Below are positions 18,136-26,712 of a stretch of 64,000 nt of DNA, in pieces (the first letter of the stretch is position 1; every line of letters starts with the position of its first letter). The notes under the pieces are model-generated. The model did no database searches and was not told the origin of the DNA. It was given only the letters and a program-made list of their open reading frames with translations. The position numbers and the translations under genes were made by a program. Source of the stretch: Paraburkholderia monticola (GTDB lineage Bacteria; Pseudomonadota; Gammaproteobacteria; Burkholderiales; Burkholderiaceae); contig NZ_LRBG01000004.1 of NCBI RefSeq assembly GCF_001580545.1, positions 1-64,000 on the forward strand, given 5' to 3'.

Positions 18136-18548
18136 TTCAAACGCGCCCATTTAAATTGGCGAAAAAAATCCACCCCGCAGCATTCCGCATTACTTCAAAT
18201 AAAAAAATAATTATTTATTTGAAATCGGTAATTCATTCCTGCCAATTGCATTGTGCTGCATAGTTTTCCGCATAGGGAAATTCCGAATTTTTTTGCGAAC
18301 GGGCGTGCCAGGATGATAGAGCCTTTTTGCCAAAAGGCTTGCCCTACAAGGTGCTGCGGCAAAACAACGAGACCGCGTTCAGCGTGAAAAATCCTTTTTT
18401 GTTTAAAAGTCCCACGCATGTCCGCACAGTGCGCATCTGCTGAAAATCCTGCTGTTTGAATCAGTCTTTTTAGACGACTCATTCAATTGACAGCTAATCA
18501 ACGCACATCAAAATGACTCCGCACAATTAAACAAAGGGAGACAACGAC
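18136..18548. promoter_or_regulatory. A+T-rich control region before the lipoprotein/OmpW operon
   Basis: These 413 bp are far richer in A+T than the rest of the window. They hold an AT-only dyad (CAAATAAA and TTTATTTG near 18196-18223), a hairpin (AGCCTTTT/AAAAGGCT, 18320-18339), and a larger imperfect dyad at 18457-18485 (TGAAT-N2-GTCT-TTTT-AGAC-N5-ATTCA). A TTGACA hexamer lies at 18487-18492, though I see no good -10 at the right distance. Such composition is typical of regions bound by H-NS-like silencers. No coding frame is convincing. Confidence 0.5.
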
Positions 18549-19937
18549 ATGTCGCATGCCATGACTCGCGGCCTCGCAATGGCCATTGCCATTGCACCTT
18601 TTCTGATCGCTTGCGGCGGCGGCAAGGCCGACAATCCGGGCCCGGTCACGCCGACGCAATGCTCGGGCGCGAGTTGCGGCACGCAAGGTGCGCCGACGCC
18701 GAACGCGGCCACCGCGGCGCTGTGTCCCGACACCGCGGACATCGTCAAAAGCACTTACCTCGGTGGCGCGGGCAGCGGTGAGATCGTGCGGTTGAATATC
18801 GACGCCACCGCGATGACCTACACGCTGAAGTGGCTCGAGTCGCCTATTCCGCTCACCAGCGCGAGCGTCTCCGTCACGCGCGCGGGCACGCAGATCACGG
18901 GCGCGGTGATTCATCCGCCTACCGGCATGCTGCCGACCGTCGAGCAGACGCGCTGCGCGTTCATTCTCGGCGCGGGCACCGGCACCGCGTCGGATGGCAC
19001 GACCTATACAACGCCCGACTTCGTCAACAACCCGAACCCGCCGATGATTCTGATCGGCAAGGGAGCCGCGGGCGGCGGCATTCCGGGCGCAACGGTCCAA
19101 TACGCGGGCGTCACGCTGCTGCCAGGCCTGACCCTCGGCTCGGTCAACAAGCGGCACTTCGACTTCTATCCGTTCCTCGGCTTCGCGAGCACGACCACCG
19201 ACATCACGAAGCTGCCCGGCACCTATAACGCGCTGCTCTATCACCTGTCGCCGACCGCGAACTACGAAACCATCGCAACGAACTCCGTCGAAACCTTCGA
19301 CGCAAGCGGCAACTGCACGTCGTCGAGTTCAAGCGGGTGTCTCAGCACGGGCAACGCGCTAACGCTGAACAGCAACGGCTACTTCGACAGCAGCAGTCCG
19401 CCGCAGATCGTGCCGGGCACGGGTGCCACCACCAACCCATTCCGCACTGGCAACTACGGCACCGCGCACATGATCCTCGGCCAGCTCAACGGCTTGACCG
19501 TCCCGCTGGTCGTGCGCACCGGCTACGCCTACGTCGATCCCAGCAACCCCCTGACCGCGAAGGTCGACGACGAATCCGGCATCGCGATGCTCGCCGCGGC
19601 GACGCCGCTCGCCTCAGGTGGCTTCGATGGCGGCTACGTCGGCGCGGATTCGAACTTCAGATACACGGCGACGCTGGTCGAGGGCGTGGCCGCGACGTTC
19701 ATCAATCCATCGACGTCGGCCGCCGAAGGCACGGTCGGTCTGGGCTACGGCGCATCGAGCCCCGGTCTCGTCAACGTGCAGGACGGCAATGGCAAAGCCG
19801 GCCTCGCGATCGCCTCGGGCGGCTTGTACGCGACCGTGATCCAGGGCGAAGAAAACGGCGGAATCACGTCGACGTCGGCGAATGCGGACACACCGAGCGC
19901 GCCGTACTTCGGCATCGGCGCGCAGATCAGCAAATAA
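18549..19937 (+). CDS. Putative outer-membrane lipoprotein (paralogue A, DUF2957-like)
   Basis: This is a 462-residue protein with a lipoprotein signal peptide: lipobox FLIAC with Cys22, followed by Gly-Gly, which favours the outer membrane. The mature part is Thr/Gly/Ser-rich with no enzyme motif and looks beta-rich. It shares many segments in the same order with the next gene, for example ESPIP, RCAF/QCAF, GGGIPGA/GGTIPGA, YPFLGF/YPFIGF, GTYN, DDESGI and SAPYFGIGA/ASPYFTIGA. I believe this is the Burkholderia-restricted DUF2957 family; that label is from memory. A GGGAG site precedes the ATG. It is the first gene of a three-gene unit ending in an OmpW-like porin. Confidence 0.8.
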   Translation: MSHAMTRGLAMAIAIAPFLIACGGGKADNPGPVTPTQCSGASCGTQGAPTPNAATAALCPDTADIVKSTYLGGAGSGEIVRLNIDATAMTYTLKWLESPIPLTSASVSVTRAGTQITGAVIHPPTGMLPTVEQTRCAFILGAGTGTASDGTTYTTPDFVNNPNPPMILIGKGAAGGGIPGATVQYAGVTLLPGLTLGSVNKRHFDFYPFLGFASTTTDITKLPGTYNALLYHLSPTANYETIATNSVETFDASGNCTSSSSSGCLSTGNALTLNSNGYFDSSSPPQIVPGTGATTNPFRTGNYGTAHMILGQLNGLTVPLVVRTGYAYVDPSNPLTAKVDDESGIAMLAAATPLASGGFDGGYVGADSNFRYTATLVEGVAATFINPSTSAAEGTVGLGYGASSPGLVNVQDGNGKAGLAIASGGLYATVIQGEENGGITSTSANADTPSAPYFGIGAQISK

Positions 19938-20058
19938 AAGCAACAGGCACCAGCTGCGCGCAACGCGCAGTCGACCCGCACTTCTCAGCGCGGGACATAA
20001 GCAGAAGGTGGCCGGAATGGGAGCCGGCCACCGACAACGAGAACATCAGGGAGGCGGC

Positions 20059-21315
20059 ATGAACTGGAGAATCATTTCGGCGCTCGCTCTGTGCGCGCCG
20101 TTGCTGGGCGCGTGCGGCGGTGGAGGCGGCGGCAGCAATGGTGACGGACCGATGACCGAAACGCGGCTGTGCCCCGCGTCGCTCGACTATGGCACGGTCT
20201 TCACGGGCGGCGGCGGCGACGGTGAACTCGTCAAGCTGCAACTCGATACGATAAAGATGACCTGGCAGATCAGCTATATCGAGTCGCCGATTCCCGCGAC
20301 GACCGGCACGGTCACCCCAACGCGTGCGGGCGAGACCGCGAGCGGCACGCTGACCCAGGAAACCCAGCTGCCGACGAACAAGCTAAACCAGTGCGCGTTC
20401 CGCCTGAATGGCGCAAGTCTCGATGCGAGCCGGCCGGCGCGGATTTTCGTCGGCGAAGGTGTCGCGGGCGGCACGATTCCGGGGGCTGAAATCTCGTTCG
20501 GCGGTGTACTCGGCGTCGGCGCCGTACCCGACACCACGTTCCCGTACTACCCGTTCATCGGATTTTCGTCGATCGAGACGAGTCTTGCGAACGTCGCGGG
20601 CACGTATAACCAGGTCGGCTATCACCAGGTCCCGTCGCAAAACTTCGCGCCGGTCGCGGTCGATTCGAAGATCACGATCGACAAGGACGGCACCTGGACC
20701 GAGTGCGACAACACGGGTGTCAACGCCGGCACCTGCCAGCAACCCGGCGGCAACTTCCCGGTCACGGCCGACAGCAGCACCGGCGCATTCGAAACCGACA
20801 ACTTCGCCGGCCAGGCGAAGCCAACGAGCGCGACGACGCCCAAAGCGCGCGGCTACATGATCGTCGGCAAGCTGAAGGGCCAACTGGTACCGATCCTCGT
20901 GCGCACGGGCGCGGCGAACCCGTCGGCGACGACGCCGGTCAACGGCTCGCTTGGGCCCTACGCCGACGACGAATCCGGCATCTCGATCCTCGCGCCCCAA
21001 ACCGCGACCGCGGTGAACGCCCAGAACGGCGAGTACATCGGCGTGGATAGCCAGTTCGACTACCGCACCACCGCGCTCGAAGGCGCCGAGGCCACGCTGC
21101 TCGATCCGTTCAACGCCTCGCAGGCCGCGCTCGCGACCGCGCTGAATCTGGACTTCGCGCAGACCGTGCCAGGTGTCGTGACGACCACGCAGGTGGGTGC
21201 CTCGACGGGCACGAAGCCGACCGGAAAGATGATCTTCACGGGCGGTGTGCTCGGCTACCTCGACATGACCGACGCCGCTTCGCCGTACTTCACGATCGGC
21301 GCCTTCGTCCAGTGA
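20059..21315 (+). CDS. Putative outer-membrane lipoprotein (paralogue B, DUF2957-like)
   Basis: This is a 418-residue lipoprotein with lipobox LLGAC (Cys19) and a Gly-rich linker after it. It is clearly a diverged tandem copy of the preceding protein: the shared blocks include YIESPIPATTG, NQCAF, AGGTIPGAE, YYPFIGFSS, DDESGISIL and SQFDYRTTALEGAEATLLDP. ATG 20059 has a GGAGG site. The gap to the first copy is 121 bp and to the porin gene 153 bp, with no terminator in either. The function is unknown; surface exposure or a periplasm-facing partner of the porin are both possible. Confidence 0.78.
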   Translation: MNWRIISALALCAPLLGACGGGGGGSNGDGPMTETRLCPASLDYGTVFTGGGGDGELVKLQLDTIKMTWQISYIESPIPATTGTVTPTRAGETASGTLTQETQLPTNKLNQCAFRLNGASLDASRPARIFVGEGVAGGTIPGAEISFGGVLGVGAVPDTTFPYYPFIGFSSIETSLANVAGTYNQVGYHQVPSQNFAPVAVDSKITIDKDGTWTECDNTGVNAGTCQQPGGNFPVTADSSTGAFETDNFAGQAKPTSATTPKARGYMIVGKLKGQLVPILVRTGAANPSATTPVNGSLGPYADDESGISILAPQTATAVNAQNGEYIGVDSQFDYRTTALEGAEATLLDPFNASQAALATALNLDFAQTVPGVVTTTQVGASTGTKPTGKMIFTGGVLGYLDMTDAASPYFTIGAFVQ

Positions 21316-21468
21316 CCGGCGCCGCGTGCCGCGGTGCTTGCCTCGCTGGCAGCACCCGCGGCGATGCGGCGGCCGGCATCCCCCGAATATCCAGCGCTGC
21401 GGCCGGGCCGAGCCCCGCCGCCGCCCGCCGCGCGCGGCAGAACGCAGCCGCGCCCGAGGAGCAAAACG

Positions 21469-22293
21469 ATGAAAAAAATCTGTCTCACGATACTGGCGAC
21501 GCTGCTATCAGCCAGTGCCTACGCCCAACACGCGGGCGACAACGTCGCCGCGCTCGGCTGGTTCCACGTGATGCCGCAGGATTCGAGCACACCGCTCACG
21601 ACCTACGTCGCGCCGTCGCCGATCAACACGCCGCTGCGTCTGCCCAGTTCGTTCACGTCGCCCGGCACGGGTCTGTCGACCAACTCCGCCAATACGGTCG
21701 GCCTCGTGTTCAGCCACTACCTGACCGATCACATCGCGGTGACCACGGTTGCGGGCCTGCCGCCGACGTTCAAGATCTATGGCCACGGCACGATCCAGCC
21801 GCCGGGACCGGCCGGCGCGCTCGGCCAGCAGAACCTCGGCGATCCGCAGGCGAATCCGATCGTGAAGAGCGTGCGCCAGTGGAGCCCGGCGCTGCTGTTC
21901 CAGTACTACTTCAACGCGCCGAGCGCAAAGCTGCGGCCGTTCGTCGGCATCGGCGTGTCGTACAACTGGTTCTCCGATGTCCAGCTCAGCCAGAACTTCG
22001 TGCAGTCGACCCAGGAGAATCTCGGCGCCGTGCTCGCCGCCGGCGCGGGCAAGCCGGGGCAGACGCAGATCTCGGCGAAGGCGTCGTCATCGTGGGCGCC
22101 GGTGTTCAACGCGGGGCTCGCGTACAACATCACCGAACACTGGGGACTCGTCGCATCGGTCACGTATATCCCTCTGAAGACGACGTCGTCGGTCATCATC
22201 AAGGCGGCGGATGGAACGGAGCTTGGCGTGTCGAAGGCGGATCTCAGCGCGGATCCGATCATTTCCTACCTGGCCGTGTCGTATAAGTTCTGA
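21469..22293 (+). CDS. OmpW-family outer-membrane protein
   Basis: This is a 274-residue precursor. A clear signal peptide (MKKICLTILATLLSASAYA, cleavage after residue 19) is followed by alternating beta strands of an eight-stranded OmpW barrel. Typical features are NTVGLVFSHYLTDHIAVTTVAGLPP, the central RPFVGIGVSYNWF strand and the C-terminal aromatic residue (Phe274, AVSYKF) that outer-membrane insertion needs. It is longer than E. coli OmpW because of extended loops. ATG 21469 with a GAGGAG site is chosen; the frame upstream is Pro/Ala-rich. It is the last gene of the lipoprotein operon. Confidence 0.87.
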   Translation: MKKICLTILATLLSASAYAQHAGDNVAALGWFHVMPQDSSTPLTTYVAPSPINTPLRLPSSFTSPGTGLSTNSANTVGLVFSHYLTDHIAVTTVAGLPPTFKIYGHGTIQPPGPAGALGQQNLGDPQANPIVKSVRQWSPALLFQYYFNAPSAKLRPFVGIGVSYNWFSDVQLSQNFVQSTQENLGAVLAAGAGKPGQTQISAKASSSWAPVFNAGLAYNITEHWGLVASVTYIPLKTTSSVIIKAADGTELGVSKADLSADPIISYLAVSYKF

Positions 22294-22347
22294 GCTCGGC
22301 TGTGCGGATTACGGCGCCGCTTGCGGCGCGCCCGGCAAATTGCGGGC

Positions 22348-22408
22348 AAAAAAAAGCCCGCCTAGGTTGGCGGGCTGAATCCATATCAGAGGAGACATGG
22401 AGGAGACA
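22348..22408 (-). ncRNA. Candidate ~60-nt sRNA with anti-Shine-Dalgarno motifs
   Basis: A minus-strand promoter (TTGCAA, 17 bp, TATAGT) would start a transcript near 22408. It ends at a perfect intrinsic terminator: an 8-bp stem (22355-22362 with 22369-22376) followed by eight T. The transcript has no plausible reading frame. Its single-stranded 5' part contains UCUCCUCC and UCUCCUC, complementary to ribosome-binding sites. It lies between ompW-like (plus) and lysE-like (minus) genes, and the terminator could also end lysE transcription. Confidence 0.55.
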
Positions 22409-22414
22409 AGACGT

Positions 22415-22443
22415 ACTATAGCAAACCGCTTGGTGCGTTGCAA
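22415..22443 (-). promoter_or_regulatory. Sigma-70-type promoter for the candidate sRNA
   Basis: On the minus strand, -35 TTGCAA (22438-22443) and -10 TATAGT (22415-22420) are separated by exactly 17 bp. They match 4/6 and 5/6 consensus bases. Confidence 0.6.
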
Positions 22444-22536
22444 CATGCAAATTAGGGTTGACCCTCGATGTTGCGAACATACAACGGTCACATTTATACC
22501 GGCCAGTTTCCGCTTGTCTGTCCAGACGCGAGGTGC

Positions 22537-23172
22537 TTAGTGGCGCACCAGCGCCATCATCGCGCCGAAGCCGACGAACACGCCGCCCGTCAGGCGGTTG
22601 AACATCCGCGCGACGCTGCGGCTTTTCAGCTTCGCGCCGATGCGTGTGCCGAAACCCGCATACACCAGATACCAGCTGACCTCGATCGCCGCGAACGTCG
22701 CGACCAGCACGCCGAACTGCGGCAACTTCGGCTGCGTGGCATCGATGAACTGCGGCAGCAGCGCGGCCGCGAACAGGATCGCCTTCGGATTGCTGCTCGC
22801 GACCAGAAAGCCGTTGCGAAACAGCGCGAAGCGCGAACGCACGGGCTTGGCGCCCAGTTCGTCGACGTTTTGGGCGGCGGCTTCGTCGGCCGGTGCGCGC
22901 CATGCCTTGATGCCCAGATACACGAGGTAGGCTGCGCCGATCATGCGCAAAGCATTGAACATGGTCGGCCACGCCGCCAGAAACACGCCGAGCCCCGCCG
23001 CCGATACCGCCAGCATCAGCACCAGCGCCGACAAACAGCCGGCCATCGTCGCGCTCGCGCGGCGCAGGCCGTGCTGGGCGCCATGCGTCATCACGAGCAG
23101 CATGTTGGGACCGGGAATCGCGGAAACGACAAAAACGGTGGCGGCGAACAGCCACCAGGTATGCAGAGTCAT
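22537..23172 (-). CDS. LysE/RhtB-family amino-acid exporter
   Basis: This is a 211-residue inner-membrane protein with about six hydrophobic helices. The family signature PGPNMLLVMTHGAQHG lies in the first helix-loop, and NPKAILF is in the third segment. LysE/RhtB proteins export amino acids such as homoserine, threonine or leucine; the substrate is not readable. ATG 23172 gives the conserved MTLHTWWLF N-terminus; the frame extends 23 codons upstream without family similarity. It is transcribed alone, with a dehydrogenase gene 109 bp upstream on the same strand. Confidence 0.87.
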   Translation of the reverse strand: MTLHTWWLFAATVFVVSAIPGPNMLLVMTHGAQHGLRRASATMAGCLSALVLMLAVSAAGLGVFLAAWPTMFNALRMIGAAYLVYLGIKAWRAPADEAAAQNVDELGAKPVRSRFALFRNGFLVASSNPKAILFAAALLPQFIDATQPKLPQFGVLVATFAAIEVSWYLVYAGFGTRIGAKLKSRSVARMFNRLTGGVFVGFGAMMALVRH

Positions 23173-23281
23173 CGAAATCGGGGAGAAAGGAAATCGGGCG
23201 GCTATTATGCCTTGCCGCCTCGCGGCACTCCACGTGGCCACGTGGTGTCGATCGCAGGCGCCCGGCGATCGACAGGCCTCG

Positions 23282-24151
23282 TCAACGGCCGGCGCGCCGC
23301 ACCGCTACCTGACCCAGCACCGCGAAATCCTTCTCGCCGTCGCCGTGCGCGATCGCCTCGATCAGGCTGTCGCGCACCACGCTCGCGACCGGCATCGGCG
23401 TGTTTACCGCATCGGCGGCGGCGAGCGCGAGGCGCACGTCTTTCAGACCGAGGCGGGCCTTGAACAGCGCCGGTTCGAAGCGCTGCTCGGCGATCAGCTT
23501 GCCGTAACCCGAGTACACCGGCCCCTGGAACAGGCCGCTCGTGATCACGTCGAGGAAATCCTGCATCGCAAGACCGTGGCCCGTCACGAGCGCGGCCGCT
23601 TCGCCGAGCGTCTCGATCGCCGCGCCGAGCATGAAGTTCGCGGCCAGTTTGATCACGTTTGCCTGCTGCGGCAGCGAGCCGATGCGCCAGGTCTTCTGGC
23701 CGAGCGCGTCGAAAATCGGCTGGATCCGGTCGATCGATTCGGCCGGGCCGCCCGCGACGATCGTCAGCTTGCCCGCGGCCGCGACGTCCGGCCGCCCGAG
23801 CACCGGTGCGGCGACGTAGTGCACGCCCCGCGACGCGTGCGCGGTCGCCAGTTCCTCGGCGAGTGCCACGGAAATCGTCGCCATGTTCGCGTGGATCAGC
23901 CCGCGCGGCGCATGTTCGAGCAGCGACGCGGTGATGACTTCGCGCAGCGCGGCATCGTCGGCGAGCATCGAGAACACGGCGTCGCCCGCAAACGCTTCAG
24001 CCGGCGTCGCGACGATCTGCGCGCCCAGCGCGGCCAGCGGCTGCGCTTTTTCCGGCGAGCGGTTCCACACGCGCACCTGGTGCCCGGCTTTCAGAATGTT
24101 TGCAACCATCGCGGCGCCCATCTCGCCGAGACCGATAAAACCGATGTCCAT
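23282..24151 (-). CDS. NAD(P)-dependent beta-hydroxyacid dehydrogenase family enzyme
   Basis: This is a 289-residue enzyme of the 3-hydroxyisobutyrate dehydrogenase/tartronate semialdehyde reductase family. The Rossmann loop is at residues 5-15 (FIGLGEMGAAM), and a substrate-binding segment is VLGRPDVAAAGKLTIVAGG. The catalytic Lys lies in VIKLAANFMLG (family pattern GxxxxxKxxxN). It oxidises or reduces a short hydroxy-acid or semialdehyde; the GLIHANMATIS region does not identify which. It is divergent from the Mut7-C gene and unlinked to a pathway. Confidence 0.88.
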   Translation of the reverse strand: MDIGFIGLGEMGAAMVANILKAGHQVRVWNRSPEKAQPLAALGAQIVATPAEAFAGDAVFSMLADDAALREVITASLLEHAPRGLIHANMATISVALAEELATAHASRGVHYVAAPVLGRPDVAAAGKLTIVAGGPAESIDRIQPIFDALGQKTWRIGSLPQQANVIKLAANFMLGAAIETLGEAAALVTGHGLAMQDFLDVITSGLFQGPVYSGYGKLIAEQRFEPALFKARLGLKDVRLALAAADAVNTPMPVASVVRDSLIEAIAHGDGEKDFAVLGQVAVRRAGR

Positions 24152-24243
24152 CTATCGCTCCGTCTTCTAAAGAACCCGAAGTAAAGCACACTCATGCGAC
24201 ACGTGCAGGACAACACGCAACTGCGCGGTGCCATACTGCCGAC

Positions 24244-25002
24244 ATGGTCACCGCGACATTCCGCTTCTACGAGGAGCTGAACGACTTCATCGCCCGGCCG
24301 CTGCGCCGGCGCGCGTTCACCTGCGCGTGTGCGCGCGGCGCGACCACCAAACACATGATCGAAGTGCTCGGCGTGCCGCATACCGAGGTCGAGCTGATAC
24401 TGCTGAATGGCGACTCGGTCGGTTTCGATCACCCGATCGCCGACGGCGACCGCGTCGCGGTGTATCCGAAATTCGAGGCGCTCGACATCCAGCCGCTGCT
24501 GCGCGTGCGCGAGCGGCCCTTGCGGGTGATGCGCTTCATCGCCGATGCGCATCTCGGCGGCCTCGCGCCGCTGCTGCGGCTCGCGGGCTTCGACACGCTG
24601 TACGACAACCATTATCCCGACGCCGATATCGAGGCGCTCGCCGCCGCGCAGCAGCGCATCGTGCTGACGCGCGACCGCGAGTTGCTCAAACGCCGCAACA
24701 TCACGCACGGCTGCTACGTGCGCGCGCTGCGCCCGCGCGAGCAGCTGCGCGAAGTGTTCGAACGGCTCGATCTCGCGCGCAGTGCGCAACCGTTCCGGTT
24801 ATGCCTCGTCTGCAACGCCCCGCTGCGGCGCATCGGGCGCGAGGAAGCCGGCCCGCGCGTGCCGCACGGCGTGCTGCAGCGGCATAGCCGTTTCGTCACG
24901 TGTGACGTGTGCAAACGCGTGTTCTGGGAAGGCACGCATTGGCAGAGGATGCGCGCGTTGATGGACAGCGTCGCCGCCGGCGAACCGGACCGCATCGGCT
25001 GA
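24244..25002 (+). CDS. Mut7-C (PIN-like RNase) protein with ubiquitin-like N-terminus
   Basis: This is a 252-residue protein in three parts. Residues 1-80 are a ubiquitin/ThiS-like domain (TFRFYEELNDFI through DGDRVAVYP). Residues about 94-180 are the Mut7-C PIN-like nuclease fold with acidic residues Asp101 and Asp143 (ADAHLGGLA, LTRDRELLKRR). A C-terminal zinc ribbon has Cys187/Cys190 and Cys220/Cys223. The family is predicted to cut RNA; the target in bacteria is not known. It is divergent from the dehydrogenase by 92 bp. Confidence 0.83.
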   Translation: MVTATFRFYEELNDFIARPLRRRAFTCACARGATTKHMIEVLGVPHTEVELILLNGDSVGFDHPIADGDRVAVYPKFEALDIQPLLRVRERPLRVMRFIADAHLGGLAPLLRLAGFDTLYDNHYPDADIEALAAAQQRIVLTRDRELLKRRNITHGCYVRALRPREQLREVFERLDLARSAQPFRLCLVCNAPLRRIGREEAGPRVPHGVLQRHSRFVTCDVCKRVFWEGTHWQRMRALMDSVAAGEPDRIG

Positions 25003-25055
25003 GCTCGCGCGCTTGCGTACAATGCGGGTTGATCTATTTGGCAGAGGCCTTTCCG

Positions 25056-25334
25056 ATGGCGATGAAAAAAACCGACCTTGAAAAGAACAAGGCGCTGAAA
25101 CTGGGCAACGCGATGAAGCAGGCGGCCGCGAGCCGCGCCGGCAAGGGCGCGGCGACCGAGCCGAAGCTCGACCGACGCGAGCAGCGCAAGCTCGATCAGG
25201 CGCAAGGCCTGGTCGCATTTGCGTGCAAGCTCAACAGCGACCTGGTGGAAGAGCTGAAAACGCGTGCCGCCGCGCATCCGGAAGGCCTGAACGGGCTGTT
25301 GGATGAAGTGATCCGACGCGGGCTCGCGGGCTGA
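25056..25334 (+). CDS. Small basic conserved hypothetical protein
   Basis: This is a 92-residue, Lys/Arg-rich N-terminus (MAMKKTDLEKNKALKLGNAM) followed by a predicted helical C-terminal half (LVEELKTRAAAHPEGLNGLLDEVIRRGL), like a small DNA-binding or ribbon-helix-helix-type protein. A TACAAT -10-like hexamer lies at 25018-25023 and a GAGG site 10 bp before the ATG. A strong terminator follows, so it is an independent unit. No partner antitoxin or toxin gene is adjacent. Function unknown. Confidence 0.68.
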   Translation: MAMKKTDLEKNKALKLGNAMKQAAASRAGKGAATEPKLDRREQRKLDQAQGLVAFACKLNSDLVEELKTRAAAHPEGLNGLLDEVIRRGLAG

Positions 25335-25361
25335 TTTTTTCGCGCGAAACCCGCCGCAAAT

Positions 25362-25396
25362 GCAAAAAGGCCAGAGCGCGAGCTCTGGCCTTTTTG
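25362..25396. terminator. Bidirectional terminator
   Basis: A perfect 14-bp stem (25364-25377 with 25382-25395) has an A run on the left and a T run on the right. It ends the small basic gene and the convergent small secreted gene. Confidence 0.9.
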
Positions 25397-25482
25397 TTGG
25401 CAACGCATCGGCCGCAACTGGCTGCATCGACCGTAAGCGGCCCGGCGCAGCGGTACGGCGCGCCCGACTGGCGGGCGTCAGC

Positions 25483-25692
25483 TTAGTTTTGCGTGCCCTT
25501 GTCGTTCGTGCCAGCGGCCGAAGCTGCAGCGGAAACCGGAGCTTTCTTGCCGTGGGTCTTCAGCTGCTTGATGTGGTGCTTCTTCGGTGCGCTTGCAGCT
25601 GCCGCGGGAGCAGCATCCGATGCCTGCGCGAAAGCTTGAACGGAAACGAGCGCGATCGAAGCGGCTGCGAGCGAGACGATAACTTTTTTCAT
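25483..25692 (-). CDS. Small periplasmic Ala/Lys-rich protein
   Basis: This is a 69-residue protein with a signal peptide (MKKVIVSLAAASIALVSVQAFA, cleavage near residue 22). The mature region is about 47 residues, rich in Ala, Lys and His (APKKHHIKQLKTHGKKAP). The low-complexity basic tail could bind anions or metal ions, but there is no known domain. A GGGGA site lies before the ATG. It is an isolated gene. Confidence 0.62.
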   Translation of the reverse strand: MKKVIVSLAAASIALVSVQAFAQASDAAPAAAASAPKKHHIKQLKTHGKKAPVSAAASAAGTNDKGTQN

Positions 25693-25959
25693 GTGTAGAT
25701 CCCCAAACCAGACGACTGAGTCAATGTGAATGAATACAGCTGCACGGTAGAGCAGGCTGGACTTCGAGGCGCCTTACGCTCCCCGCGGGAGAGTATTACC
25801 CAAGCGTAGGCCGTTTGTCATGCGCAAAACTCGATATGTATTTTCTGAGAGACAGCCTTCTTTCAGTTTCATTTCATGGGTCCGGCAGGCCGTACCAGGG
25901 ACACTACCGAGTCCAACTAAAGCCGGTCGCCGCGGCTTTCGCCGCTCGCTTCGACGCGC

Positions 25960-26712
25960 TCAAACCAGATTGCGCAGCAGGCTGGCGGTCTCCTGCAGCG
26001 CCGGCAAAACGCGATGCAGCGCGGCGTTCGCCGACTCTTCGCCGATCGGCATGCTGACGCTGATCGCGGCGACCACCGTACCGTGCCGGTCGCGCAACGG
26101 CACCGCGACGCCCCGCACCCCGATCTCGAGCTGCTGGTCGGTGACCACGTAGCCGTTGCGGCGGATTTCGCCGAGCACCTCTCGCAACCGCTCGACCGTC
26201 GAATAGGTGTACGGCGTAAAAACCTTGATCGGATACGACGCGAGCCACGGGTCGATGCTGTCGGGCGGCTGGAACGCGAGCAGCACGAGCCCCGCCGAGG
26301 ACAACGGCGCCGGCGCACGCGAGCCGGTCACGAAACCGACCGCCATCGCGCGATTGACGCCGTTGCGCGCGACATAGACGACGTCGTGCTCGTCGAGGAT
26401 CGCGACCAGCGCGGTTTCCTGCACCGTCGCGGTGATGCGCTGCAGGAACGGCTGCACCGTGCGTGGCAGGCGCGCCGAGTCGAGGTAGGACTGGCCGAGC
26501 CGCAGCACGCGCGGTGCGAGCCAGAACAGCTTGCCATCTGTGTCGACGTAGCCGAGTTCGCGAAGCGTCAGCAGATAGCGGCGCGCCGCCGTGCGCGACA
26601 GGCCGGCGCGCGCGGCGACCATCGTCGGCGTCATGCGCGCGTGCTCTTCGTCGAATGCTTCGATGATCGCGAGCGCCTTCGCGGCGCCGGCGATCCAGTC
26701 CTTGTCGTCCAT
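25960..26712 (-). CDS. IclR-family transcriptional regulator
   Basis: This is a 250-residue regulator with an N-terminal winged helix (KALAIIEAF, then ARAGLSRTAARRYLLTLRELGYV, residues about 10-60) and a C-terminal IclR effector domain (GRNGVNRAMAVG-type loop, GYVVTDQQLEIGVRGVAVPL). The subgroup resembles PcaR/PobR-type activators of aromatic-acid pathways, but no such genes are adjacent. It is divergent from an EamA transporter across 209 bp, so that transporter is the only local candidate target. Confidence 0.88.
   Translation of the reverse strand: MDDKDWIAGAAKALAIIEAFDEEHARMTPTMVAARAGLSRTAARRYLLTLRELGYVDTDGKLFWLAPRVLRLGQSYLDSARLPRTVQPFLQRITATVQETALVAILDEHDVVYVARNGVNRAMAVGFVTGSRAPAPLSSAGLVLLAFQPPDSIDPWLASYPIKVFTPYTYSTVERLREVLGEIRRNGYVVTDQQLEIGVRGVAVPLRDRHGTVVAAISVSMPIGEESANAALHRVLPALQETASLLRNLV

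Noticed and set aside
22309..22491. 60-codon frame across the candidate sRNA
   Set aside because: It begins upstream of the predicted transcript start, runs through the terminator hairpin and has no ribosome-binding site.
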